DNA from: Carex sylvatica
Taxonomy: Eukaryota; Streptophyta; Magnoliopsida; Poales; Cyperaceae
Length of the DNA: 54,070 nucleotides
NCBI GenBank assembly: GCA_964058845.1
Contig: CAXKVR010000355.1
Coordinates: 1 to 54,070 of the forward strand
Direction: 5' to 3'
Shown: piece by piece, positions 45,056 to 54,070 of the stretch
Layout of the letters: the number at the start of each line of letters is the position of its first letter
Numbering within the stretch: the first letter of the stretch is position 1
The notes under the pieces: model-generated
Told to the model about the DNA's origin: nothing
What the model saw: only the letters and a program-made list of their open reading frames with translations
The model's database searches: none
Position numbers and translations under genes: made by a program

Positions 45056-46895
45056 CTTCCCCTCAAGATAGGATTATAGATGTCGAGTAATCCTAGTTTG
45101 TTTGTGATTTCTTCAAATGGTTTTGAATCTAATCCTTTATTGAAAACATCCGCTAGTTGATTCTCACTTCGAACAAACGGTGTTTCTATTTCCTTGGCTT
45201 GAACCTTTTCTTGAATGAAATGGCAATCGACTTCTATGTGTTTGGTCCGCTCATGAAACACGAGATTTGATGCAATGTGACATGCCGAATTATTGTCACA
45301 ATATATTTTCATGGGTTGATCAAAGTCAATTTCCATGTCTTTAAGCAATTGTTTGAGCCATATTAGTTCGCTTGCGGTTGATACCATGGCTCGATACTCA
45401 GCTTCCGCGCTTGATCGTGCCACGATATTTTGTTTGTTACTTTTCCATGTGACTAGATTTCCGCCTACAAATGTGCAAAAATCGGTGGTGGATTTTCTAT
45501 CAAATCTACCAGCCCAATCTGCATCGGAATAACTACATATTGCATTAGAATTATTATTCTTCATCCATATACCATTTTCGGGATTTTCTTTTAGATATCT
45601 CAAAATTCTATTTACTCTAAGTGTGGTATTCTTGGTGACTGCATAATCTTACTAATTTGACTTACGAAAAAAGAAAATATCCGGACGAGTCACTGTGAGA
45701 TAAATTAATTTTTCTACAAGTCTTTGAAATTAGTTTATATCTTCTAAATGTTCACCATCTTCGGTATTTAATTTATACTTATTATTTATTGGTGTAGAGG
45801 CCGGTTTACAACCTAATTTACCGGTTTCTTTTAATAAATCTAAAGCATATTTTCTTTGTGAGATTAATAGGCCTTTGTTTGAAAAAATTATTTCTATTCC
45901 TATGAAATATTTTAAATATCTTAAATCTTTAATGTCAAAATTTTCTTTTAATTGGGATTGGAGTTTTCTAATTTCTTCTAAATTATTTTCGGTAATTATT
46001 AAATCATCTACATATACTAGCACAAGAGTAGTATTTTTACCTTCATTTTTTGCAAACAATGAATAGTCGGCATTGCTAATTTTAAAATTGCAAGAAATTA
46101 AATAAGAGCTAAGTTTGTCATACCATACTCGTGGAGATTGCTTCAATCCATAGATTGATTTGTTTAATCTACAAACAAGGTTAGATGTATTTTCCATTTT
46201 ATGGCGGTAGTGTCATGTACACTTCCTCTTCAAGTGTTCTTTGAAAAAAGACATTTCTAACGTCCATTTGATATAGGTTCCAACCATTATTTACGGCAAT
46301 GAAAAATAAAACCCTAATGGTATTCATTTTTGCAACCGGTGCAAAGGTTTCATTATAATCTATGCCATAGGTTTGTGTAAATTCTTTGGCCACTAATTGT
46401 GCTTTGTACCGTTCTATTGTATCATTACAATTATATTTGGTTTTGTAAATCCATTTGCAACCAACAGGTTTTTTATTTTTTGGTAATGGAACAATTACCC
46501 ATGTTTTATTTTTTCTAGAGCTTTTAGCTCTTCTTTCATGGCTTTATCCCAAGTTGAATTTTGAATGACCTCTTAATAATTTTTTGGTTCTATTTCGTTT
46601 TCTATGGTTATGAGAAATGCTTGGTATGAAGGAGAAATTTTATTGTATGTAACGAAATTTTGTATGGGATATTGAATATAGATCACATAATCTCTAAGTC
46701 TAGTAGATGGTTGTGATATTCTAATTGTTCGTCTAGGTCCCAAATTATTTTCTACTTCGGTTTCATTTATGTTATCACTATTTTCATCTATTTCTTCTTC
46801 ATAATCACTTGTATCATTTTCATTTTGAACAATGTCTTGGTTTTCAAAGTAGGGTATTATGGAGTTAATTTTTTTCATTTTGACAAGACACTTGA
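45056..46895 (-). pseudogene. Ty1/Copia pol fragment (RT and RNase H), decayed
   Basis: In order on the minus strand: a linker with acidic residues and RRTIRISQPSTRLRDYV (46878-46573); the start of the RT with QTYGIDYNETFAPVAKM and YQMDVRNVF (46393-46199); the RT core with SIYGLKQSPRVWYDKL and the intact YVDD motif (46197-45730); and the RNase H with DADWAGRFDRKSTTDFC, VARSSAEAEYRAM and YCDNNSACHIASN (45603-45040). Stops and frame changes separate these pieces, including one just before the RT core. Integrase and gag are lost at the C tract around 46900. It shares ordered motifs with the fragment at 3995-5031 but keeps more of the RT. Confidence 0.88.
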
Positions 46896-46899
46896 ATAT

Positions 46900-46906
46900 C
46901 CCCCCC

Positions 46907-46956
<50 letters not shown>
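46900..46956 (+). repeat. Long C tract (C7, T, then C49)
   Basis: Seven C, one T, then 49 uninterrupted C (46908-46956), precisely at the 5' break of the Copia fragment. It may be a real junction or a sequencing or assembly artefact. Confidence 0.85.
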
Positions 46957-47099
46957 TTTTCGAAATATGGCTTATTTTAAAAAAATACAACATTTTTAGA
47001 AATAAATATTTTTTTATTAATAGAATTATAGCATTTGTACCTTTTTTAAAGGAAGAATATCATAAGAAAACAGTTTTTGTTAATACATAACATTTTTAT

Positions 47100-48428
47100 A
47101 TTAATAGGATCATAACATTTCTATGGTTATTATCACTATTACGGAGAAGAGTATCTATGAAAATACCAACGCTGTGAAACACATTTATTCTTGCGAATAT
47201 TCACATATTCTGACGTGACATATATGGTACATAGTGGGGGTCAATATTATATTGGCAAGCATCTTCGCTTTAATTATCCCTTGAAATTGTTGGTTCTTGG
47301 TTGTGGAAGTGTGAGGGTCAAAAGTGGAGCAATTTAATATCATATTATATTTTTTTCATGATAGTTTGAACTTTATTGCTTGCATTGTAATTTAGAAATA
47401 TGAAATCAATATATTGAAAACTAGTTAATTAAGTACTCTTCAGGATTAGTCATAGTCAAACTCCAATATTTTTTTCCAATATCTTCTTGGGACAGTATGA
47501 CATATATTGAGAAAAAATAGGAAGTGTTTAAAATACGTAAATGCTCTTCTATTGCTCCTACGTACACATTGACTGATATTTGATGAAAAAATTCATGCAT
47601 ACCTAGTGTGGAAAAAACGTGCTGTGCCGTGCCGTGTCGTGACTAACACGCTATGACGTTGGTCACGTACCATGCCGTAACCAAGTTAATTTTTCACATG
47701 CCGTGTCGTGCTGTGATCAAAATTATGAGGGGTGGTTACGGCACGCGAGTCACGCCGTGATTCGCGTGCCGTGATTAAGTCGTGCCGTGACCAAGTCGTG
47801 CCGTGACTCGTGTGCCGTGACCAAGTCGGCACTCCTAGTCTCCTACCTTCTCCCGTTCCGTGTCGTGCCGTGTTTCATGCCGTGCCGTGTTCCGTGCCGT
47901 GACGAAGGTAATTTTTGTGCCGTGCCGTGCTGTGTCTTCTTTGCTAACAATTGGTCACGGCACGCGAATGGTCACGGCACGGGACATGCGAAGCACAGCA
48001 CGTATCTGACACCCATACCGTACTGCGCCGTGACAGAGCCGTGCCGTTCCATGACGGGGCCGGCTCCGGCGTGCCATTTTTCCCACTATGCATACCTAGT
48101 TTGATCACGTGGGGCCCTCGTACAGTGATGGAAATGAAATATGGTAGAAAGATATGTGACACTGTAGTACCTCATGCATGGAAATATGTACCAGCTAAAA
48201 ATTAAAAAAATATATATGAAAGATAAGAGAAAGACATATAGCACTAAGTATGCATCACAGCAACTTACAAACTGGTCGCTGCTCCTAACGAAGTTGTTTA
48301 TTAAACATAATTTCGTGTCTCATCAAAATCTTTAATTATTAATTTGGAAACAGAATATTAACACACATCCTTATTATATTTTTGGATAAACAAGCCCTTG
48401 ATACAAGCCTTGAACCACCTGCTTTAGA
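47100..48428 (-). repeat. PLP4 downstream flank
   Basis: Collinear with 36690-37545 except for MITE 4. No coding sequence. It borders the stop codon of PLP4 at 48429. Confidence 0.7.
47604..48088. mobile_element. hAT-type MITE 4, 485 bp, GTGCCGTG-repeat interior
   Basis: Perfect 8-bp target-site duplication TGCATACC (47596-47603 and 48089-48096). Inverted ends TAGTGTGGAAAAAACGTGC and, from the right, TAGTGGGAAAAATGGCACGC. The interior is built of GTGCCGTG and CACGGCAC words. No transposase. The empty site is preserved at about 37185-37192. Confidence 0.9.
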
Positions 48429-50787
48429 CTATTTTACCTTAAAGCGCGCAACAATTGTATTCCACTGCTCCAATGAAGGCGAAGCACTGTCATTCCACAA
48501 TTTCTTTTTGACTATTTTCAATTTTTCCAATTTTGCTTTGCGGATGTTTGAGAGTTTCTTAGCAAAATCTTTTAGATGTTCTTCGTTGGTTTTGGTCTTT
48601 TCTTCATTTTTGGAATCTTCAAATTTCACTGGCTCAATGATGCCCTTCTCCAGGTTGACTCTTGACACAGGTTTCTTAAGTAGTCCATCCCCAATTTTCT
48701 CAAGTTTTTGTATGTTGGCCTTTGACGAATCATCAAGTGATGCCGTGGCACCCTTCAACTGATCATCCTACAAATTAATTTCTCCAGATTTAAGGATGAC
48801 TTTTCCCTCCATGCATGCATGATAGAAATCAAGTAATAATTATAATCTACACTTTGAGTGAGGATATGGTATTATGTATATATTACAAAGAAGTCCGTAC
48901 ATACAATGGACACATATATATCTTTTTCGAAGTCAAAACAGTCGATCCAATTCAACTACTAAACATAATCTGCATGTGAAATTGTACTTGGAGACCAAAA
49001 TTTATATTTTTTATTTTGATCTAAAAATTACTTGATCTAAAAATTATGGGCCAATCTAAAAAAAATAAAAAATAAAAATAAAAAATTTGTAAAATTTGGT
49101 CTCCATACACATTTTCATATGTATAGAGGTCACATTTCAACGGTCCTGATAAACTAATTGAACTTTAACCAAAGAGATTTGAATTCTTAGCATGTGTCGA
49201 TCCTTCACTCCTAATCTTTCTTGGAAATGAAATTACTGTATATGACTAATTGATTACCTGTATACGGAAGTAGTTATCCGCATGATATAATTCCTGAAAA
49301 AGAGCATACACATGGATATCTACCATATCAGAGCTTGCTTGATTGAAGGCCTCCATCAGAGGACTTGTGCCATTTCTGTAAAACCAACGAAACATACCCC
49401 ACTTGGCCACTTCAGGTGCTTCGTAATTCTCCTCTGGTGCTGCCGATCCTGTACCCAATGAGAGGATCAAAAGCTTCCCGTAATCGACCGCCTTCACATT
49501 TGAGCTGTTCTCTCTTTCTAGGATCATTCTTCTTCTCACTTGGTTAATTGCAAGAAGGGTCTACTTTTAAAGAGAAAAAAAAATAAGAATATAATAACTT
49601 GTTGGTAATAATTGTACCTATAGCTACAATATGGTGCCATGATTTACTAAAAGAAGTTAGCTCACCGGATTATTTGCTGCAACACCTCCATCAATAAGAT
49701 GAAAGTCCCGAGGTTTGTTATTAGGATGATCCTCATCCTTGATTGAGAATTTGTGAGCGGGGAAAAATGTTGGAGCTGCAGATGTACTAATGCAAATGTC
49801 TGATAGACGAGCATTCTTTAATTTGTTCTTCCTCCCCTACAAAAAATGGGATATAAATGGCATGATACACTCATTGTCTGTGTGACACCTGCGTGCACTG
49901 TGTACATTGAATAGAGAAGAGAAACACAACAAGATACCTCGGACGTGGAGAAGATAGCCGGCTGAAGGAGCTTTATATCAAAAGTAGGAATGACAACATA
50001 AGTTCGTGTCTCACTGATTTTTGTCTCTTTGAGTTTTTCTTCAATTATGTCGCGAAGGTACTTGCCTGTGTATCTCGGACCAAAGAGGCTTCTTACAAAG
50101 CCCCAAAAACCGCACCTAAAATGAGAGTACATAATATTATATTGCATACTTATTGATGTATAACAAGTTACTACCAATTCATTCTTGTCATATTTTGATG
50201 AAGTGCTAAGGTACGTACCACATACTAGGGAAAATCTTTGGAGAGTTCTCTCTGTAAAAGTCTACAATCTCTTTGGCAGAGAACAGTGGTTTTTCGTTAG
50301 GGCCAGGTGCGGCGAGCATAGTAGTCATTAAACCTCCAGTACTAGTTCCGGCAATCAGATCAAAGTAATCTGCAATTCTGGTGTCTTCTTTATCAATTTC
50401 CTAATAATGCAAGCAACAAATAATTAATAGCAACCGATTGATTGAGAAAAGTAGGCAAAATTAACATCTTGGACTAACAATATTTCTGTTCTTGAGGTGT
50501 GAAACAAAAACTTAATCTTCCTATTGAATGAACTTGAGTTCCTGCTTGTGGTAAAAATAACATACACTCACGTGTGCACACGCACACACATCCCACATAA
50601 TCGATCGTTAACTCACCTGTAGCTCTTTTTCAAGAAATTCAAGAATTTTGGCCGGAATGATTCCCCTAACGCCACCACCATCAATGCTTAGCACAGTCAC
50701 TATGCTTTCTAGAGGAGGTGAAAAATCCAACTCGACTTCCTTACTCGCCAAATCACCTAGTGGAAGGTTTGATTCTCCAGTAGCCAT
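48429..50787 (-). CDS. Patatin-like phospholipase PLP4, complete, divergent with longer C-terminus
   Basis: Six exons: 50787-50617, 50400-50219, 50115-49938, 49836-49666, 49560-49258 and 48767-48429, giving 447 residues. DGGGVRG lies at about 36-42, GTSTG with Ser at about 77 and [11 protein letters not shown] with Asp at about 226. All introns are GT-AG with the same phases as PLP1-3. Differences: a distinct N-terminus ([12 protein letters not shown]), exon 4 three codons longer (KDEDDPNNKP region), and exon 6 32 codons longer, giving a charged Lys/Glu-rich tail ([17 protein letters not shown], then [11 protein letters not shown]) likely to be helical. It represents an older lineage than PLP1-3. 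The last intron (48768-49257) holds foldback P10. No signal peptide is seen. Splicing is inferred by eye. Confidence 0.92.
48921..49170. repeat. Foldback element P10 inside PLP4 intron 5
   Basis: A decayed hairpin: ttgtacttggagaccaaaat at about 48985 faces tttggtctccatacacat at about 49097, and cgaagtcaaaacagtcgatc has a weak partner on the right. It lies wholly within the intron between exons 5 and 6. Confidence 0.65.
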
Positions 50788-50925
50788 TAGTGAGATTTAT
50801 TATTTCTTGCTTCTTCAGTGTAATAGTGAAAAGGTAGAATATGTGTTGAGGGCAGAGCTAATGTCACCTTGCTCTCTTTAGCATTGTAATTGCACTAATT
50901 GGCAGGCTGACTGTAAATGCTCAGT

Positions 50926-50933
50926 TATTTATA
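50926..50933 (-). promoter_or_regulatory. TATA box of PLP4
   Basis: TATAAATA on the minus strand, about 140 bp upstream of the ATG. The surrounding promoter differs from that of PLP1-3. Confidence 0.65.
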
Positions 50934-51084
50934 GACAAAGGAAGGTTTAGAAAAAGTAAAAGAAAATAAAGCTAGCATAAGCGCAAAGCCAGGTCTAAGG
51001 ATTGGCATATGCTACTATATATTTTTGGCACGGAGTTTTGCAAGGACTTGTCAAAACTTGATTATATCTGCGTTATCAAAAGTC

Positions 51085-52980
51085 GATATTATAAATGACC
51101 GATCCTAAAAACTATTTAGATCGACATTTTTAGTGAATCGAACCTAATATATTCACCATTAGAATCGATTGTTTATAATAACCGATCCCAATAATATTAG
51201 AATCGGTTATTATAAACAACCGATCCTAATGGTTCATACTATTATGATTGATTGTTTATAATAACCGATTCTAATGCATTATAATCAGGATTCACAAAAT
51301 ATTGGTTCTGCAAAAAAAAAAATTAGGATCAGTTGTTCAAAATAACCGATCCTAATAGTACTATTAGGATCGGTTTTTTGAAACAACCAATCCTATTTTT
51401 TTTTTTAATTGGTTGTTACAAAAAATCGATCCTAATAGTACTATTAGGATCGGTTATTTGAAACAACCGATCCTAATTATTTTTTTTTCTTTTTTTTTCT
51501 TTTTTTTTGCATAACAAACATTAAAAAAAAGAAAAAAAAAGAATTAGAATCAGTTTTTACAAAAAATCGATCATAATAGTATTATTAGGATCGGTTATTT
51601 GAAACAACCGATCCTAATTCTTTTTTTTTTTTTTTTGCAGAACCAACAATAAAAAAAAGAAAAAAGAATTGGGATTGGTTTTTACAAAAAACCGATCCTA
51701 ACAATACTATTAGGATCGGTTATTTGAAACAACCGATCCTAATTTTTTTTTTTTTTTTTTTTGTAGAACCAACATTAAAAAAAAAGAATTAGGATTGGTT
51801 TTTACAAAAAAACCGATCCTAATGCTAATTTGGCACTATGGTTTATTTTCGTTTCGCGTCTCTGTACTTAGTAAAAAAAAATTGAGTCTCAATGCTATTA
51901 GGATCGGTTCAATAAATAACCGATCCTGATAACTCCCTATATAACCTGTTTAGGGTTCTTATTTTCATTTTGTGCCCCTCATTTTAAACTTAGCGTCTCT
52001 CTCTCTCTGTGTCTTCGTTTCTCCCTCTCAAATCCTCAGACCTCCGTGTCTCTCTCTCTCTGTCTCCATCGCTCCCTCTCAAAGCCGAGCCTCTCGCACA
52101 TCCGGCTCAATTATGTTAGTTTTTAATTTTTATTATTGTTTCAAAAACTAATTAATGGTGTTTGTATATTGGTTTGTATATTGTTTTCGTTTCGCGTCTC
52201 TGAATGTTATTTTCGTTCCAGCTGATCATCTATCACGGTATTAGTTTTATCTAATTTTCTCATTATTATACTTTTAAAACACTTTTTTTTGGTTTTTTAT
52301 TAGAAAATATTTTTTCATCTAATTGTTACTTTTATTTTTATTTTTTGGGTCTTTTCTAATCTCAAGTGATTTGATTGCAAAAGAGGTAATTATTGTTGTT
52401 TTTTATTGTTGTGCTTTACATTAATTGCATAAATGTGTGTTAATTGAAGAAATAGCTCAATTAGTCACTTGTATGTTTGTTAATTAATTTTTTTTGGATT
52501 TAAATTTTTTGTTATAATATGTAATGCATTATATCTAGATTCATAAAATGTTGTTCTGGCAAAAAAAAAAAAAAGAATTAGGATTGGTTGATTCAAATAA
52601 CTGATCCTAATAGTACTATTATGATCGGTGATTTTAAACAACCGATCCTAATTTTTTTTTTGTTTTTTTTTTGTTTTTACAGAGCCAACATTAAAAAAAA
52701 ATTAGGATCGGTTGTTTCAAAAAACCGATCCTAATTTCTTTTTTTTTTCTTTTTTTTGAGCGGAAACTTGAATTAGGATCGGTTGTTTCAAATAATCAAT
52801 CCTAATTAGTAGTATTAGGATCGGTTATTTGAAACAACCGATCCTAATTCAAACTTTTAGGATCGGTTCTTTAACCGATCCAGATTAGTGTAGTATTAGT
52901 ATCGTCTTGATCAGGATCGGTTAAATTCTTATCCTAATGTGTGTAAATAACCAAACCTAATTCTAGTTTTTCCACTAGTG
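51085..52980. mobile_element. CACTA-like element with dense AGGATCGGTT inverted motifs
   Basis: The right end is CCACTAGTG at 52972-52980, matching the end at 23680. Inward lie more than twenty copies of AGGATCGGTT or its complement, mostly paired into short hairpins such as ggatcggttatttgaaacaa with ccgatcc. Between about 51420 and 51830 a unit of roughly 120 bp (hairpin pair plus a T/A-rich run) repeats about four times. A CT-rich block at 51985-52110 and an AT-rich unique part (52110-52560) follow. No transposase or left terminus was found. It lies about 150 bp upstream of the PLP4 TATA box. Confidence 0.6.
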
Positions 52981-53270
52981 GTCTACATGTGAAAATTTTA
53001 AATATTCGAATTAATTTAGTATAAAGTCAATTGGTCAAAAAAAAAGTTCAAAAAATGGAAGCATTAAAATTAATTTATTAACCTTCTAATTTTGACCAAT
53101 TGATTTTATACTAAATTAATTCAAATGTTTCAAAATTTCACATGTAGACGCACCACTCGTAAGGTAGACGGATTTCAACGGTTTGGATTCGTCATTTAAA
53201 ACCAATTTGATGGGTTTTAAACTTGAGTTCACCAAAGACCTTGGTGAACTTAAGAGCACCCTAGTTCTAC
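52981..53270. repeat. Foldback with about 58-bp arms
   Basis: The arm at 52981-53038 (gtctacatgtgaaaatttta, then ttaatttagtataaagtcaa) pairs with 53093-53150 (ttgattttatactaaattaa, then ttcacatgtagac), with few mismatches. The right-hand remainder (about 53151-53270) has a smaller internal hairpin, gttcaccaaagaccttggtg, and no left counterpart. The left arm touches the CACTA end. Confidence 0.75.
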
Positions 53271-53680
53271 TCATTGTTAGTTCATATTGATCCAACACAA
53301 CATAAATAATGATCCTTGTATTTGGAAATAACATCCAAAATTAGTTGGAACATCTACATAATCCTAACTAACCAAGTCCAAAATCAAGCCAATTAATTAG
53401 ACATCAGTTTTGTGTAAGGGGGTTATGATGAATAAAACATGATCTTATAATATTTTTTGAGATTGTAATTAATTTGATACTTTTATCATTTAATTTTCTA
53501 TAGCATAATCATCAGATAAACAAATATGAATCATTTAAAAATATCTTGCTTATTTTAGCAATTAATTTTCTATTTATATATAGATCAATGGTCTATTTTA
53601 TTTAAATTGTCCAATAGTAATGCCGGAATGAAACGTTACCAAATTTCGATATAAATCAGTGAAAGCATATATATTTTGTA
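53271..53680. other. Non-coding DNA
   Basis: AT-rich, no gene or repeat recognised. Confidence 0.4.
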
Positions 53681-53681
53681 A

Positions 53682-54070
53682 GAGTAAGGCTTAGGTGCTA
53701 TGGATAGTATAAGATCTTTCGTGCTACAACCTAAAAAAACTATCGTATAAATTTCAAACTTCGATTTAACTAGCTCAGTAAATTGGTTATATAATAAACT
53801 TGTAGAATATCAATTTAACTATTTTTGAATTTTTTTTTTTTTACTATTTTTTTATGATTTATGAAAGACGGCAAAAAAAGCCTAAAATATTGACAATTTT
53901 CTTTTATTTTCAATCATTTTTTACCATCTTGCATTTATCATAAAAAATAGTAAAACCAATTCAAAAATTGTAAAAGTTGGTATTCTATAAGTTCATTAAT
54001 TTATTGAGCTACTTTGTTTAAAGTTTGAAGTTTATACAATATATTTTTTAGACCGGAGCACGAAAGGTCT
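53682..54070. repeat. Foldback element P11, cut by the window end
   Basis: The left arm words agatctttcgtgct, tttttactatttttttatga and the right arm words ataaaaaatagtaaaa, agcacgaaaggtct are complementary. The left end starts agagtaaggc as P4 does. The matching right end would lie just beyond 54070. Confidence 0.65.

Noticed and set aside
47787..48205. Open stretches with Cys, Arg and His rich composition
   Set aside because: They are translations of the GTGCCGTG repeats of MITE 4 and not a Cys-rich peptide gene.
1..54070. tRNA or rRNA genes
   Set aside because: I saw no convincing cloverleaf with conserved T-loop and anticodon arm, and no rRNA-like sequence. A tRNAscan run would settle it.

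Overview
This is nuclear DNA of a flowering plant. It is AT-rich, its genes are split by short GT-AG introns, and it is packed with Copia LTR retroelements, LINEs, hAT-type MITEs, CACTA-like repeats and foldback elements. I cannot name the species from the sequence alone.

The backbone is a tandem array of patatin-like phospholipase (group II pPLA type) genes, all on the minus strand and all with the same six-exon structure. I reconstructed four complete genes: PLP1 (16489-18818, 416 aa), PLP2 (24569-26969, 416 aa), PLP3 (37988-40380, 413 aa) and the more divergent PLP4 (48429-50787, 447 aa). Each keeps the oxyanion-hole DGGGVRG, the GTSTG nucleophile elbow and the DGG or DGA motif carrying the catalytic Asp. 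Each has a TATA box about 140-175 bp upstream of its ATG. The repeating unit includes kilobases of flanking DNA, so relics of lost copies can be recognised: an exon-5 fragment at 9334-9530, an exon-2 fragment at 31921-31972, a PLP4-type 3' flank at 35960-37545 and a weaker 3'-flank relic at 1545-1800.

Region by region: 1-2.7 kb holds AT-rich DNA and a LINE tail. From 2.7 to 6.2 kb there is an inverted duplication of a DUF295 gene. Copy A, on the minus strand, keeps a 268-aa ORF. Copy B, on the plus strand, is only a 3' stub. The centre between them holds a Copia fragment, whose 3' LTR abuts copy A, and the right arm carries a hAT MITE. From 8.3 to 11.9 kb lies a degenerate array unit in which a third DUF295 fragment is fused to patatin exon 5. 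A 5'-truncated LINE with target-site duplication occupies 12.0-13.9 kb. PLP1 and its upstream region follow, with a hAT MITE, a 42-bp tandem repeat, a LINE fragment and a CACTA-like end. PLP2 is next. From 29.4 to 36 kb there is a dense cluster of palindromic foldback elements sitting in TA microsatellites. Then come PLP3, a second decayed Copia element (44.8-46.9 kb), a fourth hAT MITE and PLP4. An array of inverted AGGATCGGTT motifs lies upstream of PLP4, and two foldbacks close the window.

The most unusual structure is the foldback family. About ten copies share one hairpin core, with the motif ATGTGCTTGGAGACCAAA on one arm and its complement on the other. Their outer arms are of several unrelated types, some copies have different left and right ends, and one lies inside a PLP4 intron. 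Because the units are paralogous, several insertions can be compared with empty sites inside this same window.
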